Below are positions 24,409-33,105 of a DNA stretch of 45,136 bases, one piece after another. The stretch comes from Halorientalis sp. (GTDB lineage: Archaea; Halobacteriota; Halobacteria; Halobacteriales; Haloarculaceae): the NCBI RefSeq assembly GCF_028275115.1, contig NZ_JAQCNH010000121.1, positions 1 to 45,136 of the forward strand, in the 5' to 3' direction. How positions within the stretch are numbered: the first letter of the stretch is position 1; each line of letters begins with the position of its first letter. A program made the translations under genes and the position numbers. Below the pieces are notes generated by a model. It was not told the origin of the DNA. It saw only the letters and a program-made list of their open reading frames with translations, and did no database searches.

Positions 24409-25977
24409 TCAGTCGTCCGCCTGTTCGCGCTCGCGGAGCTCGAACTTCTGGACCTTCCCGGTCGTCGTGCGGGGCAGTTCCTCGACGAACTCGACTTCGC
24501 GGGGGTGTTTGTACTCGGCCATCCGCTCGAGACAGTACTCCGTGACCGCCTCGGGTGTCACGTCGGCGTCGGGTGCGGGGACGACGAACGCCTTGACGCT
24601 CTCGCCGCGGCGTTCGTCCGGAATACCGACGACGGCGGCGTCGGCCACGTCCTCGTGCTCGAAGAGCAGTTCCTCGACCTCACGCGGGTAGACGTTGTAC
24701 CCGCCCGTCACAATCATGTGTTTCTCCCGGTCGATAACGTAGAAGAAGTCGTCCTCGTCCCAGTACCCGAGGTCCTCGGTGTGGAACCAGGTTTCGCCAT
24801 CGGCTTCGGTGAAAGCCTCGTCGTTCGCGCCGGGGCGACCGTGGTAACCCTTCATCACGTTCGGGCCGGAGACGACGACTTCGCCGACAATCTCGTCGAG
24901 GTCGACTTCCTCCTCGTCGATGGGGCCTTCTTCGACGCGAGGCAGTTCCTCGAAATCGTCGTTCACGATTTTTGCGTCGACGCCGGGGATCGGCTGGCCG
25001 ATGGCGCCTTTGCGTCGCGCGTCGGGACGGTTGGCGTGGGTGATCGGGCTGGTTTCGGTCAGGCCGTAGCCCTCGAACAGCTCGACGCCGAAGATCTCCT
25101 CGAACCGGTTGATGACCTCGACCGGACAACTGGCTCCGCCAGAGTTGACGAAGCGGAGACTGGAGAGGTCGTACTCACCGGCGCCGGAGTGGTTGATGAT
25201 GTCGTTGTACATCGCCGGCACCCCGTGCATAATCGTCAACTCTTCGGACTGGATCAGCCCCATAGCGGTCTCGGCGTTCCACTCGGGTAGCGGGTAGTAC
25301 GTCGAGCCGTTGTACAGCCCGGCGTTCATCACGACCGTCATGCCGTAGATGTGGAACAGAGGCAGGACGCCGAGCAGTTTGTCCTCGGGGCCGTAGTCCT
25401 CTTCCATCACGTCGCCCGCGTGGCGGGTCATCCAGCCCAGGTTCCGATGCGTGAGGAGGACACCTTTCGGCGTTCCCGTGGTCCCGCTGGTGTAGGGCTG
25501 GGCGGCCACGTCGTCGTCGTCGCGAGCGACGGTCTCCATCGGCTCGTCGGCGAGGAACGCGTCGAACTCGGTCGCACCCTCGGCGTCACCGCCGACGCTG
25601 ACGATCTGTTCGACGCCGGTGTCGTCCCGAGCCTCGCGGACGAACGGGACCAGGTCGGCCAGCGCGACGACGGCCGTAGCCCCGCTGTCTTCGAGCATGT
25701 GGCTGATTTCGCGGGCCTTGTACTGCGGGTTCATCGGTACGACTGCACCGCCGGCACGGAGAACGCCGTAGTAGGAAGTGACGAACTGCGGGAGATTCGG
25801 CAGGTACACCCCCACGCGGTCACCGGGTTCGACGCCTGCGTCTCGCAGTGCGGCCGCGAGTTGGCCGGTTCGGTGCCAGAACGCCTCGTAGGAGATGTCC
25901 GTGTCCCGGAACGAGATGGCGGTCTGCTCGGGGTATTCTGCGACCGTCTCGGCCACGTCGTTTACGAGGTTTGTCAT
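24409..25977 (-). CDS. AMP-dependent acyl-CoA synthetase (long-chain/medium-chain type)
   Basis: This ANL-superfamily ligase forms an acyl-AMP and then acyl-CoA. The P-loop-like YTSGTTGTPKGVLLTH is near residues 162-177. EGYGLTETSP, the hinge region HTEDLGYWDEDDFFYVIDREKHMI and the catalytic Lys in RTTTGKVQKFELRE near the end follow. The length of 522 residues is normal. The frame has GTG directly before the ATG; I use the ATG at 25977, with a TATTTTAAT box about 27 bases upstream. It sits next to a complete Liv-type importer on the same strand, so its acid substrate may be what that importer brings in. Chain length or ring preference cannot be read from the sequence. Confidence 0.9.
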   Translation of the reverse strand: MTNLVNDVAETVAEYPEQTAISFRDTDISYEAFWHRTGQLAAALRDAGVEPGDRVGVYLPNLPQFVTSYYGVLRAGGAVVPMNPQYKAREISHMLEDSGATAVVALADLVPFVREARDDTGVEQIVSVGGDAEGATEFDAFLADEPMETVARDDDDVAAQPYTSGTTGTPKGVLLTHRNLGWMTRHAGDVMEEDYGPEDKLLGVLPLFHIYGMTVVMNAGLYNGSTYYPLPEWNAETAMGLIQSEELTIMHGVPAMYNDIINHSGAGEYDLSSLRFVNSGGASCPVEVINRFEEIFGVELFEGYGLTETSPITHANRPDARRKGAIGQPIPGVDAKIVNDDFEELPRVEEGPIDEEEVDLDEIVGEVVVSGPNVMKGYHGRPGANDEAFTEADGETWFHTEDLGYWDEDDFFYVIDREKHMIVTGGYNVYPREVEELLFEHEDVADAAVVGIPDERRGESVKAFVVPAPDADVTPEAVTEYCLERMAEYKHPREVEFVEELPRTTTGKVQKFELREREQADD

Positions 25978-26001
25978 CACTCGCCAACAACGGCTGACGT
26001 G

Positions 26002-26010
26002 ATTAAAATA
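26002..26010 (-). promoter_or_regulatory. TATA box of the acyl-CoA synthetase gene
   Basis: TATTTTAAT on the minus strand is centred about 29 bases before the ATG at 25977, suggesting an own leaderless transcript separate from the liv operon. Confidence 0.55.
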
Positions 26011-26116
26011 GTTACCTTATATCCCACCAGCGTTTTGCGAATTCATGTCAACGGCTAACATCGGTGCCACCGGACGCGGTGTGGTTTACAACGGAAGGGG
26101 ATCGGGGCGATGCCCG

Positions 26117-26872
26117 TTACCCACCCAGATACGACTCGCGGATGTAGTCGTCGTCGCGCAGTTCGTCGGGGGAGCCCTGGCGGACGATCTCGCCGTTTTC
26201 GAGCAGATTGATACGGTCGGCGTGGTTCATCGCGAAGGTGACGTTCTGCTCACAGAGCAGAATCGTGACGCCCTCGTCCTGGATGCGGTCGATACCCTCG
26301 CTGATGTCGTCGAGGATGACCGGCGCGAGACCGAGCGTCGGTTCGTCCAAGACGAGTAGTTCGGGGTCGCTCATCAGTGCCCGACCGATGGCGAGCATCT
26401 GCTGTTCGCCGCCGGACATGGTGTGGGCGTGCTGGTCTCTGCGCTCTTCGAGCGTCGGGAACAGGTCGTAGACGAACTCAAGCCGTTCCGCGTAGTCACC
26501 CCGGACGTAGGTACCCAGGTCGAGGTTGTCCTCGACAGACATGAATCCGAACAGGTCCCGCTTCTCGGTACACTGAATAAGTCCGCGTTCGACGAGGGAC
26601 TCGGGCGCGACCTCCTCGATCTCGTCTCCTCCGTAATCGATCGACCCGTCGTAGGGGAGAAACCCGGAGATGGAGTTGGCCAGCGTCGATTTGCCCGCAC
26701 CGTTGGGGCCGATGACCGAGATCAGTTCGCCCGAGCCGATGTCCAGGTCGACGCCGTTGAGCGCCTGGACCTTTCCGTAAGAAACGTGGACGTCGTCGAC
26801 GGAGAGGATCGACTCGCCGCTAGTGCGGGAGTCGACTGCCGCCTCGGTTTCACTCCCGGTGCCAGAGCTCAT
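26117..26872 (-). CDS. livF: Liv-type ABC transporter ATP-binding protein LivF
   Basis: One of two ATPases powering a branched-chain-amino-acid-type importer. Walker A GPNGAGKST is at residues 55-63, the Q-loop region and signature TMSGGEQQMLAIGRAL near 149-164, and Walker B LLVLDEPTLGLAP follows, then the H-loop region. The 251 residues include a haloarchaeal Ser/Thr/Glu-rich lead of about 20. Its ATG overlaps the livG stop (ATGA), so it is the last gene of a five-gene operon reading livK-H-M-G-F. Confidence 0.93.
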   Translation of the reverse strand: MSSGTGSETEAAVDSRTSGESILSVDDVHVSYGKVQALNGVDLDIGSGELISVIGPNGAGKSTLANSISGFLPYDGSIDYGGDEIEEVAPESLVERGLIQCTEKRDLFGFMSVEDNLDLGTYVRGDYAERLEFVYDLFPTLEERRDQHAHTMSGGEQQMLAIGRALMSDPELLVLDEPTLGLAPVILDDISEGIDRIQDEGVTILLCEQNVTFAMNHADRINLLENGEIVRQGSPDELRDDDYIRESYLGG

Positions 26873-27669
26873 TCGAGCCCACCTCCGAGGTACGCTTCCT
26901 GCACGTCGGGATTGTTCTTGATTTCGTCGGGGGAGCCGTTCGCGAGCAGCGACCCGAAGTTGATGACGATGGCGCGGTCGATCAACTGCAGGAGTCCGCG
27001 CATGTTGTGGTCGACGACCACAAGCGTCATGCCCTCGTCCCGCAGGTCGAGCAGCAGGTCCGAGACGCTCTCGACCTCCGGTCCGGAGAGGCCCGCGAAG
27101 GGCTCGTCGACCAGCAGGAGGTCGGGGTCGGTGCCGAGCGCCCGACCGAGTTCCAACCGGAGCATCCCGGCGTGGGGCAGTTCCGCGGGCGTCTGGTAGA
27201 GCCGGTCGTCGAGTCCGACCCGTTCACAGATCGCCCGTGCCTCGTCGTGGAACTCACCGAGCAGGCCTTCCACCGTCACGAGCGTGTCGTTCATCATCGA
27301 GAGCGCGACGTTTTTCAGGACGGTCCGGTCTTCGAGCGGCGCGAACGACTGGAACGTCCGTGCCATCCCACGTTTGACCATCTTGTGCGGCGGGGTCCCG
27401 GTCACTTGCTCGCCCTTGTACCAGACGGTGCCAGCTGTCGGGGGGTACGTGCCCGTCACGCAGTTGAACGTCGTCGACTTGCCCGCGCCGTTCGGGCCGA
27501 TGAAGCCAAGAATCTCCTGTTCCTGCACCGCAAAGGAGAGGTCGTCGACGGCCACGAGGCCGCCGAACTCTTTACGCAGGCTCTCGACGGCGAGAATGCC
27601 GTCGTCGGGCCGAACGTCTTCGGCGGTCGTTGCAGTCGCCAGTTCGTCTGTCGCGGCGTCGGCGCTCAT
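26869..27669 (-). CDS. livG: Liv-type ABC transporter ATP-binding protein LivG
   Basis: The second ATPase of the importer, 266 residues. Walker A GPNGAGKST is at 58-66, and Walker B DLLLVDEPFAGLSG follows an unusual signature region, LPHAGMLRLELGRAL. LivG proteins usually have LPYGQQRRLEIARAL, so the central GQ is missing here. The N-terminal 25 residues are an acidic Ala/Thr-rich extension. Start and stop both overlap neighbours as ATGA, giving tight coupling with livM and livF. Confidence 0.92.
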   Translation of the reverse strand: MSADAATDELATATTAEDVRPDDGILAVESLRKEFGGLVAVDDLSFAVQEQEILGFIGPNGAGKSTTFNCVTGTYPPTAGTVWYKGEQVTGTPPHKMVKRGMARTFQSFAPLEDRTVLKNVALSMMNDTLVTVEGLLGEFHDEARAICERVGLDDRLYQTPAELPHAGMLRLELGRALGTDPDLLLVDEPFAGLSGPEVESVSDLLLDLRDEGMTLVVVDHNMRGLLQLIDRAIVINFGSLLANGSPDEIKNNPDVQEAYLGGGLE

Positions 27670-28868
27670 TTGTCGTCACCTCCGAACATGTTGTCGTAGT
27701 ACTCCTGATATCGTTCCATGGTCTGTGCGACCGGGTTCGTACCGGCGTCCTCGGGAGACTGGCCCCCGTCGGCTGCCATTCCTTCCTTCCCGCCGCCGTC
27801 GCGACCCGTCGCGCGCCGGCCGAGTGCGATTCCCCAGCGGAGGACACCCCCGGGGAAGATGTTCAGCAGGAACAGCGTCACGATGGCGAACAGGAAAAAG
27901 GACATCTCCGAAATGGACTTGCCGATCACCGGGACCGTGAACTCGACGAGGTTCAGATAGTCGGGCAGCATGGCGACGAACAGGCCGCCGAGAGCCGCGC
28001 CGACGATGGTTCCCATCCCGCCCAGCACGGCCGCGATGATGACCTCGACGTTGATGATGACCGACATCAGCTCCGAGGGGGTCGGCGAGCCGACGGGCGT
28101 GTGGACGTACGCCGCGCCAGCCAGTCCGCCGATCGCACCGCTGAGGACGAACGCGAAGATCTTGAACTTGGCCGTACTCAGCCCGGCGGCCGAGACGGCG
28201 TTTTCGTCCTCGCGGATAGCGGTGAGGATCGACCCCGTGTTCGAGCGCGTGAGCGCCCACAGCAGGACGAACACGGCCAGAAACAGCCCGAGCGCGAGGA
28301 AGTAGTTGCTCACAAAGCCCAGGCCGACGAGGTTCTCCGGATTGCCCAGGCCCTGCTCGCCACCGAAGATGTCGCTCATGTAGATGAACACCTGGAGCAG
28401 GATGAGCGGTGCGACCAGCGTCACCAGCGACAGGTACGGCCCCTCGATACGCAGGGCCGGCACGCCGATCATGACACCGGCCACAGCGGCCAGCAGGACA
28501 CCGCCGAGGACGGACACCCACGGCGAGAGCCCGTGGCCCATGTTCAACATCGCGGAGGTGTAGCCCCCGACGGCGAAGAACAGGCCGTGACCGAAACTGA
28601 TCTCGCCGGTGTAGCCGGAGACGGCGTCCCAACTCATCGCGAACATGCCGAAAAACAACGCGGCCGCCAGGTTGTACAGCCCGAGTTCCCACGAACTGGC
28701 CGGCAGTATCATGACTACGAACCGGCCGACGACGGGCAGCGAGACCAGCAACGGCATCGCGATGAGGAAGGCGAGTCCGAACACGCCAATCTTCTGTCGC
28801 AGCGGCAGTCCGAGCGGATTCAGTCGCCCGAGTAGCAGGCGTAGTCGAGATGTGTCGTTGTCAGTCAT
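27666..28868 (-). CDS. livM: Liv-type ABC transporter permease LivM
   Basis: This membrane permease of 400 residues has about ten hydrophobic segments. The family motif GYTGEISFGHGLFFAVGGYTSAML marks the first half, and a GGMGTIVGAALGG loop marks the ATPase-contact region. The C-terminal 70 residues are polar, with a Gly-rich stretch (GRDGGGKEGMAADGGQ), longer than in bacterial LivM. Its stop overlaps the livG start, and it begins 4 bases after the livH stop. Confidence 0.93.
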   Translation of the reverse strand: MTDNDTSRLRLLLGRLNPLGLPLRQKIGVFGLAFLIAMPLLVSLPVVGRFVVMILPASSWELGLYNLAAALFFGMFAMSWDAVSGYTGEISFGHGLFFAVGGYTSAMLNMGHGLSPWVSVLGGVLLAAVAGVMIGVPALRIEGPYLSLVTLVAPLILLQVFIYMSDIFGGEQGLGNPENLVGLGFVSNYFLALGLFLAVFVLLWALTRSNTGSILTAIREDENAVSAAGLSTAKFKIFAFVLSGAIGGLAGAAYVHTPVGSPTPSELMSVIINVEVIIAAVLGGMGTIVGAALGGLFVAMLPDYLNLVEFTVPVIGKSISEMSFFLFAIVTLFLLNIFPGGVLRWGIALGRRATGRDGGGKEGMAADGGQSPEDAGTNPVAQTMERYQEYYDNMFGGDDK

Positions 28869-28872
28869 TGTA

Positions 28873-29745
28873 TCACTCCGCGAACTCCCGGCCGAAGAGG
28901 CCTTCGGGTTTCACTAACAGTACGACCACGAGGACGACAAGCGGTGCCAGCCCCTGCAGGCTGGACGAGATGAGGTTCGTCGTCGCGATCTCGAGGAAGC
29001 CGATGAGGTACGCACCGACGACGCTGCCCCGGATAGAGCCGATGCCGCCGACCACGACGATGGAAAACGAGAGCACCAGTTGTGCCTGCCCCATCGCGAA
29101 GTCCGCGGTCAGCCACGACCCCAGGAACAGTCCGGCGATGCCGGCGAACGCGCCCGCGATAATCCAGGTGATCAGGTTGATTCGACTGCTCTGAATCCCA
29201 ACCAGTGACGCCCCTTTGTGGCTCATGCTGACCGCCAGGATGCCCTTGCCGGTCTTGGTGTAGTTGACGAACAGGAACAGCAGGCCGATGATGATCCACG
29301 AGACGACGAACATCACGCCCAGCAGATTCTGGAACGTGGCGCCGGCGAGAGAGAACTGGCCCTCGATGAGCTGCGGGATAGACCGGCTGGTCGTCCCCTC
29401 GAAGACGACGATGGCCTGTTCGATGACGACGCTCACCACGAGCGTCGTGATCATCACCATGATCGGCTCCTCTTCGAGACGCTTGACCATGCCCAGATAC
29501 AGCAGACCGGCAAAAATCGCCGGGACAGCGACCGACGCCAGAACTGCCCCTGGGAGGCCGAGACCAAGCTGTCCGGCGTAGTACGCCGAGAACGCGCCCA
29601 TCGTGATCGTGGCCCCGTGGGCGAGATTCAGGACACCCCCCACGCCGAAGATGAGGGTGAATCCGATTGCGATCAGCGCGTAGAGGGCGCTGATCATTGC
29701 CGCCTGTACGATGATTGTGAGTGCGACCGAGAGTGTACTTGCCAT
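28873..29745 (-). CDS. livH: Liv-type ABC transporter permease LivH
   Basis: The second permease, 290 residues with about eight hydrophobic segments. LIAIGFTLIFGVGGVLNLAHGATITMGAF in the first third is the typical LivH landmark, and FSIVVVGGIGSIRGSVVGAYLIG the cytoplasmic coupling loop. It probably pairs with LivM as a heterodimeric pore. It starts 34 bases after the livK stop, within the operon. Confidence 0.94.
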   Translation of the reverse strand: MASTLSVALTIIVQAAMISALYALIAIGFTLIFGVGGVLNLAHGATITMGAFSAYYAGQLGLGLPGAVLASVAVPAIFAGLLYLGMVKRLEEEPIMVMITTLVVSVVIEQAIVVFEGTTSRSIPQLIEGQFSLAGATFQNLLGVMFVVSWIIIGLLFLFVNYTKTGKGILAVSMSHKGASLVGIQSSRINLITWIIAGAFAGIAGLFLGSWLTADFAMGQAQLVLSFSIVVVGGIGSIRGSVVGAYLIGFLEIATTNLISSSLQGLAPLVVLVVVLLVKPEGLFGREFAE

Positions 29746-29779
29746 GTATTAAATAATGAACTGAAAAGGTCGGTCCGAT

Positions 29780-31156
29780 CTATACCCAGGGCGGGGCTTG
29801 GTAGTCGGCACTCGAGACGTATTCGGGGTGGAGAACCTCCTGAGTGCCACTGCCGTCACTCTCCTGCCACTGCTGGAAGACAGGGTTGACGCCCGTTTCC
29901 GGCGGACTGTCGGTCCTGAAGTTGTACTTGATGTCGTGTGCGTACTCGTGGTCCTTTCCGTAGTAGTCGAGGCTCCCCGCCGTCCCCGTGTAGGAACTCT
30001 CCTCGAGTCCCGAGACGACTTCGTCGGCGTTGACCGTGCCGCGCTCGGTCGCGACGGTCGCCCACTGCATAATCGCGTCGTGGGTGATGTAACCGGTGTA
30101 GACCGGGAAGCCGCCGTAGGCGCTGTTGTAGTCCTGTGCGTACTGCAGGGTCTTGTCGGTGAGTTCGCTCTGTGGCGTCGCCGTGTTCTGCGAGACCGTG
30201 AAGCGGCAGGCACCACCGGTCTGGCTGTAATAAGCTGGGAGTTGCGTCAGCACGTGAATCCCACCGAACTCGAAGGGCCGCTGGTCACGTGCCCACTGGA
30301 CGACTGCCGGCGTCCCGGTGTGGGCCATCGCGACGAAGGCCGCGTCGGCACCGGACTCCTCGACGGAGTCGTATATCGGACCGAAGTTCGAGGTCCCGGA
30401 GGCGTACCGCTCTTCCATCACCACGTCGACGTCCAGATCGCCGATGTGGTCGTCGATCGCCTGCTGGACCGGGTTGGTCCACTCGTAGTTCTCCACCAGC
30501 AGCGCCACCGATTCCCAGCCGAGGTCGTTGCCTTTGGCCTCGAGGAAGTCGACCATGTTCTGTCCGAGGTGATACCCGTTGATCGGGCCGGCTCGGAAGT
30601 GGTACTTGTACTTATCGTACTCCTCGTTGACCTGGTTGCTGGCCTTCGGGCTCGCCGCACCGCTCGTCATGTGGACCGTCTGCTGTTGCGATATGGGGTC
30701 CATCAACTGGAGCAGGACCTCGCTCGTGAACACCCCTGTCGTCATGTTGGCGCCTTCGTCGAGGGTCAACTCACGATAGCGTTGGCGACCCGTCGACGGG
30801 CTCTCTTGAGTATTTTTTATCGAAACGCTGACACTGTCGGCGTCCCCCAGTAGGTCGCTGCTGTTGTTGAGTTTCTCTGCGGCCAGTTCCGCCGAGTTGG
30901 CGATTGCGGCACCGATCGGGTTGTTCTCCGGGGCCGGTGCGAGCACGCCCAGAGTCACCTCACTCGGAATGCCTTCGGATGATTCCCCCGGGCCACCGCC
31001 GAGACAGCCTGCGAACCCCGTCGCAGCAGCCCCAACACCGGCCGCCTGAATGAACCGACGACGGTTCAGCTTCGATCTGTTTCCATTGTATTCGTCCCCA
31101 GTATTTTTGCTACCATTGGCGGCTCCAGCACTGCCACTACTTCCATCGTTAACCAT
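29780..31156 (-). CDS. livK: Liv-type ABC transporter substrate-binding lipoprotein
   Basis: This extracellular binding protein of 458 residues delivers the solute to LivHM. A Tat-type signal (NRRRFIQAAGVGAAATGFAGC) ends in a lipobox Cys, so it is exported folded and lipid-anchored. The mature part has VTLGVLAPAPENNPIGAAIANSAELAAEKLN, the periplasmic-binding-protein fold type I start. The solute may be an amino acid, amide or carboxylic acid; neighbours favour an acid. The ATG at 31156 is preferred over a TTG at 31171, with an ATTTATTA box about 34 bases upstream that likely drives the whole operon. Confidence 0.9.
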   Translation of the reverse strand: MVNDGSSGSAGAANGSKNTGDEYNGNRSKLNRRRFIQAAGVGAAATGFAGCLGGGPGESSEGIPSEVTLGVLAPAPENNPIGAAIANSAELAAEKLNNSSDLLGDADSVSVSIKNTQESPSTGRQRYRELTLDEGANMTTGVFTSEVLLQLMDPISQQQTVHMTSGAASPKASNQVNEEYDKYKYHFRAGPINGYHLGQNMVDFLEAKGNDLGWESVALLVENYEWTNPVQQAIDDHIGDLDVDVVMEERYASGTSNFGPIYDSVEESGADAAFVAMAHTGTPAVVQWARDQRPFEFGGIHVLTQLPAYYSQTGGACRFTVSQNTATPQSELTDKTLQYAQDYNSAYGGFPVYTGYITHDAIMQWATVATERGTVNADEVVSGLEESSYTGTAGSLDYYGKDHEYAHDIKYNFRTDSPPETGVNPVFQQWQESDGSGTQEVLHPEYVSSADYQAPPWV

Positions 31157-31253
31157 GGTGTCTGTGCCCAAATTGTGAACAAGGGTAATAAATGTTCATG
31201 GCGTTTGTTGGCGGTGCGACAGAAAATCTGAACCCAATATAAAAGGCCTGGTA

Positions 31254-32045
31254 TTAATGCCCTTCAAAGTCGGGGTCGCGGCCCTCCATGAACGCCGTCG
31301 CACCCTCCTCGTGGTCGTGGGTCTCGAAGACCTGGGCCTGGCCCGCAGCCTCGTTGGTCATGGCCTGGTCGAGGTCGCTAGTAAGTCCCTGCCGAATGAG
31401 TCGTTTCGACGTCTTCAGCGCCACTGTCGGGCCAGTGGCGATTCGGTCGACGTACTCGGCAGCCTCGTCCTCGAACTCCTCTTCGTCGTACACCTGCGTG
31501 AACAGACCGAGGTCTTCGGCCTCGTCGGCGTCGAGCATCGCACCGGTCAGGACGAGTTCCTGTGCCTTGTTCTGGCCGACGATTCGGGGCAGGAAGTACG
31601 ACGTCCCAGTGTCGACCGCCAGTCCGACCTGCCGGAAGCCGAAACTGATCCGAGAGCCTTCGCTCGCGACCTGTACGTCACACGCGATTGCCAGGTTCGC
31701 CCCGGCGCCGAAACACGTACCGTCGATCTTGGCGATTACCGGCAGTTCGCACTCGTGGACCCGCTTCAGGGCCTCCGAGGTGTCGTTGATGTTCTGGACC
31801 TTCTCGAAGGGCGCGACCTCACCGTGGAGTCCTTCCAGCATGGCGTTGATGTCGCCACCGGCAGAGAACGACCCGCCAGCGCCAGTGATGACGACACATC
31901 GTGCGTCGGAGTCGCCGATCTCGTCCATGGCATCAACGATGCCGCCGGCCACGTCGCCCGTCAGCGCGTTCCGCATGTCCGGTTCGTTCAGCGTCACCGT
32001 CGCGATGCCGTCCTCAACGTCGAGAAGTACGGATTCGTCCGACAT
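31254..32045 (-). CDS. Crotonase-fold enzyme, PaaG-like isomerase/hydratase
   Basis: This 263-residue enoyl-CoA hydratase/isomerase superfamily member acts on a CoA thioester. Oxyanion-hole loops are ITGAGGSFSAGGDINAM and GTCFGAGANLAIACDVQVA. The usual catalytic Glu of hydratases (GGGCEL) is Asn here, and the second Glu is also absent. Instead IGLAVD-type VGLAVDTGTSYFLPRIVG carries an Asp at the place used by PaaG (phenylacetate pathway isomerase). It is therefore probably an isomerase rather than a classical hydratase. The frame extends 372 bases upstream, but that part is a dehydrogenase relic; the ATG at 32045 has an AAATTTTTTG box about 30 bases before it. Confidence 0.85.
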   Translation of the reverse strand: MSDESVLLDVEDGIATVTLNEPDMRNALTGDVAGGIVDAMDEIGDSDARCVVITGAGGSFSAGGDINAMLEGLHGEVAPFEKVQNINDTSEALKRVHECELPVIAKIDGTCFGAGANLAIACDVQVASEGSRISFGFRQVGLAVDTGTSYFLPRIVGQNKAQELVLTGAMLDADEAEDLGLFTQVYDEEEFEDEAAEYVDRIATGPTVALKTSKRLIRQGLTSDLDQAMTNEAAGQAQVFETHDHEEGATAFMEGRDPDFEGH

Positions 32046-32135
32046 ACTACGAACCACGTCGGCCCACCCGTTCAAAAAATTTCCCCATCCCCTACCACTG
32101 GTGAGTGGCTCGAGGTTGAGTCTAACATTGTAATT

Positions 32136-32285
32136 TCGACGGCCGGCGAACCGTTCCAGCGGCGTCTGGTCCGGCAGCGACTGTCTGACGTCCTCGTCTT
32201 CCATCGCTTCCTCGATGGACTCCGTGGCGACGTCGCCGGGTGCGATGGCGTTGACCCGAACCCCGGGTGCCTGGTCGAGCGCCAT
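32136..32285 (-). pseudogene. Short-chain dehydrogenase/reductase (FabG-like) fragment
   Basis: About 50 codons resemble the segment after the catalytic helix of an SDR: MALDQAPGVRVNAIAPGDV, then an acidic helix and TPLERFAGR, matching the usual VNAIAPG...PLGRFG.P pattern. The Rossmann loop, the YxxxK active site and the C-terminal part are all missing, so it is a remnant cut at both ends. It is in frame with the crotonase gene behind it, by chance or after deletion. The rest of the 32046-32484 gap shows no other gene. Confidence 0.7.
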
Positions 32286-32484
32286 ACTCTTTCGTCGTGC
32301 ACGGATGTAGGTGTGCCACCGGTCGAATAATCGTTCGTGCCCGTCCGTGTCACAGGGCGCGGTTGTGCTGTACGTTCTGCCCGCGAGACCGGCCGAGTCT
32401 CGGAAGTCGGTGCCCACGTATCAGCGTGCGGTGAGATGAACGAAGGACAGTCCTTTTTCGGTTCCCTTGAGAAATAACGAACCG

Positions 32485-33027
32485 ATGCTCTCGAACACGA
32501 ACCGCCGCCGGTTCATGCAACTCGCAGGAACCGGAACGGCGCTCTCGATTGCCGGTTGTAACGCCCTCCAGTCCGACGGAACGCCGACCGCCGACGACAC
32601 CGACGACAGTTCCGGTGGGGAGACCTCGGGAAGCGCGACGGTGACACTCCAGATACAGTTGGGCCAGCAGGCACAACGACAACTGCAGCAGCAACAGATT
32701 CAGGTGCAATCTCAGATCCAGAGCGGAGAGCTCAGCCAGTCGGAGGGACAGTCCCGGATTCGGGAAGCGTCGGCCGAGCTGTACGGTGACGCCATCGACT
32801 CGTTCCAGTCGGAGAACGACGGTGACACGGAGCTCACCGTCGAGGACTCCGTCGAGGCGTTCGGCGTGATACTCGTCTCGGGTACCCCCGAGGCGCTGAT
32901 CGACTCGCTCTCGAGAGACGCAGTCGGGTCACTGTTCGCCGAGTCGACGTTCCAGCAGGCTCAGTCACAGGCCCAACAGCAGACGCAGGCACCGTCCGGA
33001 GACACGACGGGCACACCGTCGGGGTGA
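32485..33027 (+). CDS. Tat-exported Gln-rich lipoprotein, function unknown
   Basis: This 180-residue secreted protein has a Tat motif (NRRRFMQLAG) and a lipobox SIAGC with Cys25. A Thr/Asp/Gly-rich linker is followed by a Gln-rich helical stretch (residues about 51-75, up to four Gln in a row). A more ordered acidic part and a second Gln-rich tail follow. Haloarchaea hold several such short-repeat lipoproteins; no activity is known. The start at 32485 is preferred over a TTG at 32467. It lies upstream of the photolyase gene on the same strand, 78 bases away. Confidence 0.75.
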   Translation: MLSNTNRRRFMQLAGTGTALSIAGCNALQSDGTPTADDTDDSSGGETSGSATVTLQIQLGQQAQRQLQQQQIQVQSQIQSGELSQSEGQSRIREASAELYGDAIDSFQSENDGDTELTVEDSVEAFGVILVSGTPEALIDSLSRDAVGSLFAESTFQQAQSQAQQQTQAPSGDTTGTPSG

Positions 33028-33105
33028 TACTCCCTTGATGAGCGGACCCTCGGTGCCCCACTGGTTGGGCGGAGGCTTTTCGACGGAGCCACTCATACAA
33101 TACGT

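Noticed and set aside
27630..28835. Plus-strand 401-residue open frame opposite livM
   Set aside because: Extremely charged, His/Asp/Gln-rich; livM on the other strand has clear permease motifs and operon overlaps.
31254..32417. Fusion of an SDR domain with the crotonase (387 residues)
   Set aside because: The SDR part is a 50-codon fragment without active site, and a promoter-like box lies just before the ATG at 32045, so the crotonase starts there.
32661..32720. Gln-codon repeats as a possible tandem repeat or CRISPR-like array
   Set aside because: They are imperfect CAG/CAA codon runs inside a lipoprotein gene, with no spacers and no regular unit.
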